Of a DNA stretch of 5,575 nt, positions 1 through 5,010 are shown piece after piece (positions within the stretch are counted from its first letter, which is position 1; each line of letters opens with the position of its first letter). Location of the stretch: contig CAIFEU010000015.1 of NCBI GenBank assembly GCA_903789505.1, positions 12,686 through 18,260 of the forward strand, in the 5' to 3' direction. The DNA is from an uncultured Coriobacteriales bacterium (GTDB taxonomy: Bacteria; Actinomycetota; Coriobacteriia; Coriobacteriales; UMGS124). Made by a program: the position numbers and the translations under genes. The notes beneath the pieces are model-generated. The model was not told where the DNA came from and ran no database searches. It was given only the letters and a program-made list of their open reading frames with translations.

Positions 1-1463
1 GCGACGCTTCGGCCGACCTCGGTGATGGCGTCGTCGAAGATCCCGATGACGTCGCCCGCGTGGATCGGGGTCCCGTCGGAGGCCGTCGAGTCGCGGACGG
101 CGGTGGTCACCTCTCCGTCGTGAACCTGCGCGAGCGCCTCGGTCATGGCGCGCACGTTCTCGTCAAGCTCGGCCTCCGGGTCGAAGTCGAACATCGCAGA
201 GAAGCCCTGCAGCACGCTCTTACTGGGCACGACCTGCGCCGGGACCTCCGACGCGCTCGCCGCCGTCTGCGCCGCCATGACGACGTTGCCGTTGTCGGGC
301 AGGATGATGACCGAGCCGGCGTTGGCGCGCCTGACGGCATCGAGGATGTCTGCCGTGGACGGGTTCATGGTCTGACCCCCCTGCACCACCACGTCGACGC
401 CGAGGGACCTCAGGATGTCCGCCTCGCCGGAGCCAGCCGCGACGGCGACGACCCCCACCTGCTTGGCGGGCGCCGCGACCGACGCCTGCGCGGCGCCCTT
501 GTCGGCGGCGATCTTCTCCGTGCGCTCCTGCGCCTCCATGTCCATGTTGTGGATGAACACGTTGAAGATCTGGCCGATGCCCAGCATGTGGTCTAGGACC
601 CGGTCGGGCCGGTCGGTGTGCACGTGAATCTTGTAGTTGGGGTAGGAGCCGACCAGCAGCTCGCAGTCACCCTGCGACGAGAGGAAGTCCCGCGCCGCCT
701 CCTCGTCGAAGGGGTGCTCGGCGAAGAACAGGAACTCGGTGCAATACCGGAACTCGGAGCCCTCCCAGTCGTCGTTTACCTCGATGTCGACCTTCGACGC
801 AGCGAGCGCCGTCGCGTTGGCGATGGCGCTGTCTGCGATGGACGCCTGTCCCGCGCGGCCGCGGGCGCTGGAGCAGAACGCCTCGAGGAACACCGCGAAT
901 CCGAACGCGCCCGAATCGACGACGCCGTTCTCCTTGAGGACCGGCAGCAGGTCGGGGGTGCGCGCGACCGAGTCGAACGCCTCCACGACGATGGCCTCGA
1001 GCGTGTCCTCGAGCGGCGCCTTCCTGCGCTCGCAGCCGTCGGCGCACCTGGACACGTCGCGCAGCACCGTCAGGATCGTCCCCTCCACGGGCTTGCGGAC
1101 CGCCTGGAAGGCGACCTTGACCGCGCGCCTGAACGCCGCGGCGACCTGGGCGGTCCCGAAGTCCTGCCCGGTCTCGGCGATGCTCTCGGACAGGCCGCGC
1201 AGAATCTGGCTCGTGATGACGCCCGAGTTGCCACGCGCGCCCATCAGCGATCCATGGACGATGGCGGAGCAGACCTTGTCGAGCGGGGCTGAGGTGGGGA
1301 GCTCGTCGAGCTCCTTCACGACCGTCCCGAGCGTGAGGGCCATGTTGGTGCCCGTGTCGCCGTCGGGGACGGGGAACACGTTCAGCTTGTTGATCTCCTC
1401 GCTGCGGCTGCGAACCGCCTGCGCGGCGTCCTTGAAGCTGGAACGTATGGTCTGCTCAATCAT
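1..1463 (-). CDS. fakA: FakA-like fatty acid kinase catalytic subunit (DAK2/YloV family), 3' end outside window
   Basis: FakA phosphorylates fatty acids bound to a FakB (DegV-type) carrier protein, feeding exogenous fatty acids into phospholipid synthesis in the cytosol. The 487 visible residues show the N-terminal DhaL/DAK2 nucleotide-binding domain, with NVFPVPDGDTGTN at 28-40 (Mg-binding aspartates 34 and 36) and GARGNSGVITSQI at 75-87. A middle domain follows, with C241 and the HVH pair H280/H282, which fit the zinc ligands described for staphylococcal FakA. After a short Ala-rich linker (about 318-335) comes the C-terminal domain with GGQTMNPST at 362-370. Family members are about 550 residues, so roughly 60 are missing at the left edge. 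The ATG start has a GGAGAG site 7 nt upstream; the next in-frame option, a GTG five codons earlier, has none. It lies 113 bp after an Asp23/Gls24 gene on the same strand, the yloU-yloV order of Gram-positives. No fakB is in the window. Family assignment is firm; the fatty-acid kinase role is inferred from the family. Confidence 0.93.
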   Translation of the reverse strand, partial: MIEQTIRSSFKDAAQAVRSRSEEINKLNVFPVPDGDTGTNMALTLGTVVKELDELPTSAPLDKVCSAIVHGSLMGARGNSGVITSQILRGLSESIAETGQDFGTAQVAAAFRRAVKVAFQAVRKPVEGTILTVLRDVSRCADGCERRKAPLEDTLEAIVVEAFDSVARTPDLLPVLKENGVVDSGAFGFAVFLEAFCSSARGRAGQASIADSAIANATALAASKVDIEVNDDWEGSEFRYCTEFLFFAEHPFDEEAARDFLSSQGDCELLVGSYPNYKIHVHTDRPDRVLDHMLGIGQIFNVFIHNMDMEAQERTEKIAADKGAAQASVAAPAKQVGVVAVAAGSGEADILRSLGVDVVVQGGQTMNPSTADILDAVRRANAGSVIILPDNGNVVMAAQTAASASEVPAQVVPSKSVLQGFSAMFDFDPEAELDENVRAMTEALAQVHDGEVTTAVRDSTASDGTPIHAGDVIGIFDDAITEVGRSV

Positions 1464-1470
1464 CTTGTGA

Positions 1471-1476
1471 CTCTCC
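1471..1476 (-). promoter_or_regulatory. Ribosome binding site of fakA
   Basis: GGAGAG on the minus strand, 7 nt from the ATG whose first base is 1463. It supports that start over the GTG five codons upstream. Confidence 0.75.
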
Positions 1477-1549
1477 ACGTTGGATGTACGCGGCCTTTCC
1501 CGGCTCGCAAGCCTGCGCGGCGTCGCGGGTGGTGCCGCCTGGACTGGGG

Positions 1550-1568
1550 AACCCCGAGGCGCGGGGCT
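1550..1568 (-). other. GC-rich hairpin between the Asp23/Gls24 gene and fakA
   Basis: On the minus strand AGCCCCG, a 5-nt loop CGCCT, then CGGGGTT can form a 7-bp stem with one G-U pair. It begins 8 nt after the stop of the upstream gene. No run of U follows, so it is not a canonical intrinsic terminator. It could be a weak attenuator or an mRNA-stabilising 3' end that lets the small gene be expressed more than fakA. The function is inferred; the pairing is read directly. Confidence 0.4.
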
Positions 1569-1576
1569 CCGAGGCG

Positions 1577-1927
1577 CTATTCGGGACGCACCTTCATGCC
1601 GCGGACGTGGACGTTGACCGTCACGTCCGAAATCTGCGCGATGTTCTTGAACACGAACCTGACCGAGTCGACCAGGTTGCGCGACACCGCCGAGACGTTC
1701 ACTCCGTACTCGAGGATGACGTTGAGGTCGACGACAAGCTCGCCGTCCTCGCCGCGCCGGACGCCCACACCCTTGCGCAGGCGCTGGCCCGGCAGGACGC
1801 TCAGCATGTCACGGGAGCCCATCGTGGCCATGCCGACCACCCCGTAGCACTCCTTTGCCGCATAGCCCGCCAGATCGGCGAAGACGTCGTCAGAGACGGT
1901 CAGCGACCCTGCAACCCTGTCAGACAT
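1577..1927 (-). CDS. yloU: Asp23/Gls24 family envelope stress protein (YloU-like)
   Basis: A 116-residue protein of the Asp23/Gls24 (formerly DUF322) family, the usual size for the short YloU-type members. The family hallmark is visible near the N-terminus: GSLTVSDDVFADLAGYAA at 7-24, then GVVGM at 29-33. The C-terminal half has the alternating hydrophobic strands (LVVDLNVILEYGVNV, then VTVNVHVRGMKV) expected of the fold. There is no signal peptide or membrane segment, so it should be cytosolic, possibly recruited to the membrane by a partner as described for Asp23. The biochemical role is not known; family members are tied to envelope or alkaline stress. A GAGGGG site lies 7 nt before the ATG. 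It is the first gene of a minus-strand pair with fakA, the conserved order next to a divergent rpmB. Sure of the family, not of the function. Confidence 0.9.
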   Translation of the reverse strand: MSDRVAGSLTVSDDVFADLAGYAAKECYGVVGMATMGSRDMLSVLPGQRLRKGVGVRRGEDGELVVDLNVILEYGVNVSAVSRNLVDSVRFVFKNIAQISDVTVNVHVRGMKVRPE

Positions 1928-1934
1928 CGGCGTG

Positions 1935-1940
1935 CCCCTC
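1935..1940 (-). promoter_or_regulatory. Ribosome binding site of the Asp23/Gls24 gene
   Basis: GAGGGG on the minus strand, 7 nt from the ATG whose first base is 1927. It is the only purine-rich site close to that start. Confidence 0.65.
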
Positions 1941-1947
1941 TCTCACC

Positions 1948-1961
1948 GGACCCCATGGTCC
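1948..1961 (-). repeat. Short inverted repeat in the leader of the Asp23/Gls24-fakA unit
   Basis: GGACC, a 4-nt spacer and GGTCC form a perfect 5-bp hairpin between the candidate promoter and the ribosome binding site. It could be a small leader hairpin or an operator half-site pair. It is short enough to occur by chance in GC-rich DNA. Confidence 0.3.
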
Positions 1962-1987
1962 TGCGGCGGACGATACCCTTTCGGCGT

Positions 1988-1996
1988 ATTATCATA
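1988..1996 (-). promoter_or_regulatory. Candidate -10 region for the Asp23/Gls24-fakA unit
   Basis: On the minus strand the only AT-rich island of the intergenic region reads TATGATAAT, containing TATGAT (5 of 6 to TATAAT) and an overlapping GATAAT. It sits about 60 nt before the ATG at 1927, a reasonable leader length. No good -35 hexamer is seen at 16-18 nt, so recognition may lean on the -10 or need an activator. Confidence 0.5.
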
Positions 1997-2098
1997 GCGA
2001 ACCGGGCGAGGTTGGACGCGCTCGCGCCCCGTTCGCGCAGATTGTGCAGAGACTTCACCGCGCCGCCGGCGCCCGATTCCGAGGCTCGGGACGCGTGC

Positions 2099-2104
2099 TA
2101 CACT
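2099..2104 (+). promoter_or_regulatory. Candidate extended -10 promoter for rpmB
   Basis: TACACT preceded by TGC gives an extended -10 (TGnTACACT), a form common in actinobacterial promoters. The best upstream match to a -35 is the weak TTCCGA at 2077-2082, 16 nt away. Transcription would start near 2111, leaving a leader of about 60 nt. The leader shows no obvious riboswitch or T-box. Confidence 0.5.
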
Positions 2105-2153
2105 GGCAGGGTTGTATTACTGCGGTCTTTAGCCGTGCATCGTCACCTGTGCG

Positions 2154-2159
2154 AAGGAG
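2154..2159 (+). promoter_or_regulatory. Ribosome binding site of rpmB
   Basis: AAGGAG lies 10 nt before the ATG at 2170. It decides the start: the reading frame stays open upstream to about 1855, but no homology and no such site support a longer protein. Confidence 0.8.
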
Positions 2160-2169
2160 TTACCCAAAA

Positions 2170-2358
2170 ATGTCGAAGGTTTGCGAGATCTGCGGCAAGC
2201 ACCCGGTCGCCGCCCGGAGCATCAGCCACTCCCACCGCGTCGTCAACCGCGTCCAGCGCCCGAACATCCAGAACGTCTACGTCATCGTCGACGGCGAGCG
2301 CCGCAAGATGAACGTGTGCGCCAAGTGCCTGAAGGCCGGCAAGGTCGTCCGCGGGTAG
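2170..2358 (+). CDS. rpmB: 50S ribosomal protein L28
   Basis: L28 is a small protein of the large ribosomal subunit. The 62-residue product starts MSKVCEICGK and has the L28 core ISHSHRVVNRVQRPNIQ at 18-34, then a basic C-terminal part. Two CxxC pairs (C5/C8 and C50/C53) make this the zinc-binding (C+) form rather than the cysteine-free paralogue found in some genomes under zinc control. The length is normal for bacterial L28. It is transcribed divergently from the Asp23/Gls24 gene, as in many Gram-positives, and appears monocistronic: it has its own candidate promoter, and a strong terminator begins 29 nt after the stop. Confidence 0.97.
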   Translation: MSKVCEICGKHPVAARSISHSHRVVNRVQRPNIQNVYVIVDGERRKMNVCAKCLKAGKVVRG

Positions 2359-2387
2359 ATTCACCGAGATATTCGACGGTCGTTTGG

Positions 2388-2415
2388 AAAAGGGGCCCCG
2401 CAAGGGGCCTCTTTT
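2388..2415 (+). terminator. Intrinsic terminator after rpmB
   Basis: A perfectly aligned 12-bp stem (AAAAGGGGCCCC with GGGGCCTCTTTT, one G-U pair) is closed by a GCAA tetraloop of the stable GNRA type. The final CTTTT supplies the U-tract. Because the left arm begins with AAAA, the element also reads as a terminator on the minus strand. It separates the ribosomal gene from the sulfolipid genes downstream. Confidence 0.92.
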
Positions 2416-2437
2416 CATGTCCGCCCGCAAGTATTGC

Positions 2438-2443
2438 TAGCAT
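2438..2443 (+). promoter_or_regulatory. Candidate extended -10 promoter for the sulfolipid gene cluster
   Basis: TAGCAT preceded by TGC (TGCTAGCAT) resembles the rpmB -10 (TGCTACACT). It lies just after the rpmB terminator and about 85 nt before the first gene. No convincing -35 is seen. A promoter is needed here because the terminator should block read-through, but this exact placement is tentative. Confidence 0.4.
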
Positions 2444-2513
2444 GGGAGCAGAAAGATCATGCCCCAATCCGGCAGGGGCGGGGCGCGGGAGAGCGGGCGG
2501 ACGGCGTCGATTT

Positions 2514-2518
2514 GGAGG
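2514..2518 (+). promoter_or_regulatory. Ribosome binding site of sqdB
   Basis: GGAGG with 9 nt before the ATG at 2528. It fixes the start there rather than at the in-frame ATG at 2459, which would add 23 residues with no place in the Rossmann fold. Confidence 0.8.
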
Positions 2519-2527
2519 TCGGCAGAC

Positions 2528-3679
2528 ATGAGGATCATCGTTGCGGGCGGGGACGGGTTCTGCGGGTGGCCCACGGCACTGTACCTATCGGAGCTCGGAC
2601 ATGACGTGACGATCGTGGACAACCTCGTGCGCCGCAAGATTGACGTCGAGCTCATGAGCGGCTCGGTCACCCCTATTGCGACGCTCGACGAGCGCGTGGC
2701 CGCTTGGCGCGAGGTAACGGGCAGGACGATTGGCGTGCGCATCGGGGACCTGAACGACTACGAGTTCCTCTCCGGCGTCTTCCGGGACGTCAAGCCCGAG
2801 GCGTTCGTGCACTTCGCCGAGCAGCGCAGCGCCCCCTACTCGATGATCGACCGCGAGCATGCGGTGTACACGCAGTCCAACAACGTCCTGGGCACACTCA
2901 ACGTGCTCTACGCGATCAAGGAGTACGCCCCCGACTGCCACCTGGTGAAGCTGGGGACCATGGGAGAGTACGGCACCCCGAACATCGACATCGAGGAAGG
3001 CTATCTCACCGTCGAGCACAAGGGCCGCCAGGAGACGTTCCTGTATCCCAAGACCCCCGGCTCCTTCTACCACCTCTCCAAGGTCCACGACACCAACAAC
3101 ATCTACTTTGCGTGCCGCATGTGGGGGATTCGCGCGACCGACCTCAACCAGGGCGTCGTCTACAACGTCCGCACCCCGCAGACCGAGCTCGACCCGAGGC
3201 TGGCGAACCGCTTCGACTATGACGGCATCTTCGGCACGGCGCTCGACCGCTTCGTCGCCCAGGCCGCCGTCGGCCACCCGCTGACCGTGTACGGCCGCGG
3301 CGGGCAGACGCGCGGGTACATCAACATCCTCGACACGGTGCGCTGCCTGCAGCTCGCCTGCGAGAATCCCCCCGAGCCCGGCAAGCTGCGCGTCATGAAC
3401 CAGTTCACCCAGTGGTTCTCGGTCAACCAGCTCGCCCAGACCGTCAAGCGCGTCGGCGACGGCATGGGGCTCGACGTGACGATCGAGCATCTGGACAACC
3501 CGCGCATCGAGCGCGAGGACGACCACTACTTCCACGCGGTCAACACCAGCCTGATCTCGCTCGGCCTGGAGCCCCACATGCTCGACGACCAGACCGTCGC
3601 GTCGATTCTCGAGCTCGCGATCGCCAACCGCGACCGCATCAACCAGAGCCTTATCTGCAACTCCCCCACCTGGAAGTAG
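2528..3679 (+). CDS. sqdB: UDP-sulfoquinovose synthase (SQD1/SqdB)
   Basis: This enzyme converts UDP-glucose and sulfite to UDP-sulfoquinovose, the activated head group of the sulfolipid SQDG. It is an NAD-dependent extended short-chain dehydrogenase. The 383 residues match the plant/cyanobacterial SQD1 family along the whole length. They show the Rossmann motif GGDGFCGW at 7-14, DNLVRRK at 31-37, the signature EQRSAPYSMIDR at 98-109, KLGTMGEYGTPNIDIEEGY at 141-159, and YHLSK at 181-185. Thr144, Tyr181 and Lys185 correspond to the catalytic triad of Arabidopsis SQD1. Later signatures are ATDLNQGVVY (203-212), HPLTVYGRGGQTRGY (250-264) and MNQFT (290-294). No transit or signal peptide is present, so the protein is cytosolic. 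It heads a run with a sulfolipid-type glycosyltransferase 65 bp downstream. An alternative product use, sulfoquinovose on glycans as in Sulfolobus Agl3, cannot be excluded. The enzyme identity is firm. Confidence 0.96.
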   Translation: MRIIVAGGDGFCGWPTALYLSELGHDVTIVDNLVRRKIDVELMSGSVTPIATLDERVAAWREVTGRTIGVRIGDLNDYEFLSGVFRDVKPEAFVHFAEQRSAPYSMIDREHAVYTQSNNVLGTLNVLYAIKEYAPDCHLVKLGTMGEYGTPNIDIEEGYLTVEHKGRQETFLYPKTPGSFYHLSKVHDTNNIYFACRMWGIRATDLNQGVVYNVRTPQTELDPRLANRFDYDGIFGTALDRFVAQAAVGHPLTVYGRGGQTRGYINILDTVRCLQLACENPPEPGKLRVMNQFTQWFSVNQLAQTVKRVGDGMGLDVTIEHLDNPRIEREDDHYFHAVNTSLISLGLEPHMLDDQTVASILELAIANRDRINQSLICNSPTWK

Positions 3680-3684
3680 ACCAC

Positions 3685-3701
3685 CCCGCCCCCCCGGCGG
3701 G
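3685..3701 (+). other. GC hairpin between sqdB and sqdX
   Basis: CCCGCC, a C5 loop and GGCGGG can form a 6-bp all-GC stem in the 65-bp gap, starting 5 nt after the sqdB stop. There is no T-tract, so full termination is unlikely. It may slow decay of the upstream message or attenuate the downstream genes. Confidence 0.35.
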
Positions 3702-3724
3702 CGCCGCGGCAGGCACTGCGACCG

Positions 3725-3729
3725 AAAGG
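3725..3729 (+). promoter_or_regulatory. Weak, distant ribosome binding site of sqdX
   Basis: AAAGG lies 15 nt before the ATG at 3745, farther than the 7-10 nt used by the other genes here. No better site is nearer. The start itself is supported by homology (MRIAYATETFLPSVDGV is the expected N-terminus of a GT4 enzyme), so translation may be inefficient or may use the hairpin upstream. Confidence 0.4.
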
Positions 3730-3744
3730 CAGCTGTCGTCGCCC

Positions 3745-5010
3745 ATGAGGATTGCGTACGCCACAGAGACGTTTCTCCCGTCGGTCGACGGGGTGGTCAC
3801 GCGCATGACCCATGCCCTGGACCGGCTGCGCGAGCTCGGTCACGAGGTGACGATCGTCTGCCCCGACCTGGGGTGCGACGCGTACCGTGGCTTCGAGGTC
3901 GTCGGCGTGCCCGCCGTGAGGTACCCGGTGTACCGCTCGCGCAAGTGGGGCACCTTGGACCGGTCGCTCGTGCGCGAGACGCTGCTGCGCGTGCGCCCCG
4001 ACGTCGTTCACGTCTGGCAGCCCACGATGGTCGGGTTCGCCGCCGTCCTCGAGGCGAGGCGGTTGCGCCTGCCCCTGGTCACCTCCTATCACACCAACGT
4101 CGACCAGTACCTGAGGTACTACGGGGCGTTCCGCGTGTTCAGCAGGCCCGTGATGCGCCTCATGCGCTGGCTCAACAACACCTCGCCGATCACGCTCGTC
4201 ACCTCCCAGAGCATGAGGCGCTACCTTGGAGAGCGCGGCTTTTCCGGCCTGCGCGTCCTGCCCCGCGGCGTCGACCTCGCCCATCGCGACCCGCGCTTTC
4301 GCGACGCCGAGACGCGCGCACGCCTGAGCGGCGGCAGGCCCGAGGCACCGCTGCTGCTGTACGTGGGCCGCATCTCGGCGGAGAAGGGGGTCTCCGACCT
4401 CGCGCCGACCATGCGCGCCCATCCCGAATGGTCCCTCGCGCTCGTCGGCGACGGCCCGGCGATGGGGCAGTGCCGGCGCGCCTTCGCGGGCACGCACACG
4501 ACCTTCACCGGCTTCCTGACCGGAGACGAGCTCTCGCGCGCCTACGCCAGCGCCGACTGCCTCGTGTTCCCCTCCCGGACCGAGACGCTCGGCCTGGTGA
4601 TACTCGAGTCGATGGCATCGGGCGTGCCCGTGGTAGCCGCGCGCAGCCCGGCGACCGTCGAGCAGGTCGAGGACGGCCGCGACGGGCTTGTCTACGACCC
4701 CGACGACCCAGGCGCGCTCGAGAGGTGCGTCTCGCGCGTCCTGCTCGACCGGGACCTGGCGGGCAGCTTCGTCGAGGAGGGGCTGCGACAGGCGGCGCTC
4801 AACGGGTGGGACGCGGCGTCCGACGCGCTGGTCGACGCCTACCGCGACACGGTGGCGGCGTACCGAGAGGGATGGGTCGAGCCGCGTCACCCCGCGAGCC
4901 CGCAGCCCCCCGACGCGCAGGCAGGTCCTGCCGCGACGAGCGCAGCGCAGGCATCGCCGGGGCGCGGGCGCGATGCGGGACGGGGCGGGCAAGCGGGGTG
5001 GTCCCGATGA
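3745..5010 (+). CDS. sqdX: GT4 glycosyltransferase, probable sulfoquinovosyl-diacylglycerol synthase (SQD2/SqdX-like)
   Basis: SQD2/SqdX moves sulfoquinovose from UDP-sulfoquinovose to diacylglycerol at the cytosolic membrane face. The 421 residues form a GT-B fold. The N-terminal acceptor domain opens with MRIAYATETFLPSVDGVVTR and carries SYHTNVDQYLRYY at 114-126. The C-terminal nucleotide-sugar domain has VGRISAEKG at 207-215 (Arg209, Lys214), GDGP at 235-238, and the EX7E motif E280-E288 in SRTETLGLVILESMASGVPVV. The stretch PRGVDLAHRDPRFRD (173-187), leading into RARLSGGRPE (191-200), resembles the plant SQD2 equivalent. That, plus the sqdB neighbour, makes SQDG synthase the best call over a mannosyl- or glucosyl-diacylglycerol synthase. 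Residues from about 378 to 421 are a low-complexity Pro/Ala/Gly/Gln tail absent from the core family. No membrane helix is seen; attachment would be peripheral. The stop overlaps the next ATG. The GT4 class is certain; the acceptor is inferred. Confidence 0.87.
   Translation: MRIAYATETFLPSVDGVVTRMTHALDRLRELGHEVTIVCPDLGCDAYRGFEVVGVPAVRYPVYRSRKWGTLDRSLVRETLLRVRPDVVHVWQPTMVGFAAVLEARRLRLPLVTSYHTNVDQYLRYYGAFRVFSRPVMRLMRWLNNTSPITLVTSQSMRRYLGERGFSGLRVLPRGVDLAHRDPRFRDAETRARLSGGRPEAPLLLYVGRISAEKGVSDLAPTMRAHPEWSLALVGDGPAMGQCRRAFAGTHTTFTGFLTGDELSRAYASADCLVFPSRTETLGLVILESMASGVPVVAARSPATVEQVEDGRDGLVYDPDDPGALERCVSRVLLDRDLAGSFVEEGLRQAALNGWDAASDALVDAYRDTVAAYREGWVEPRHPASPQPPDAQAGPAATSAAQASPGRGRDAGRGGQAGWSR

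Noticed and set aside
618..1470. Plus-strand frames of 224 and 243 codons opposite fakA
   Set aside because: Both are shadows of the fakA frame, whose conserved DGDTGTN and zinc-ligand motifs show the true strand.
1483..1510. Internal minus-strand promoter for fakA (TTGCGA, 16 nt, TACATC)
   Set aside because: Transcription would begin on top of the fakA ribosome binding site, and the -10 match is poor.
1484..2311. 275-codon plus-strand frame crossing the Asp23/Gls24 gene, the divergent promoter region and the start of rpmB
   Set aside because: It overlaps two well-supported genes in other frames and has low-complexity content and no homology.
2459..2527. Longer sqdB starting at the ATG at 2459
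   Set aside because: The 23 extra residues precede the Rossmann beta strand without purpose, and the GGAGG site fits only the ATG at 2528.
2585..3577. 330-codon minus-strand frame opposite sqdB
   Set aside because: Composition dominated by Val, Ala, Asp, Glu, Leu and Arg with no domain; mirrors the conserved sqdB frame.
3526..4992. 488-codon open frame on the minus strand opposite sqdX
   Set aside because: Its translation is Arg/Ala/Gly/His-rich without any recognisable motif, it is the exact shadow of a well-conserved glycosyltransferase, and long antisense frames are expected in GC-rich DNA.
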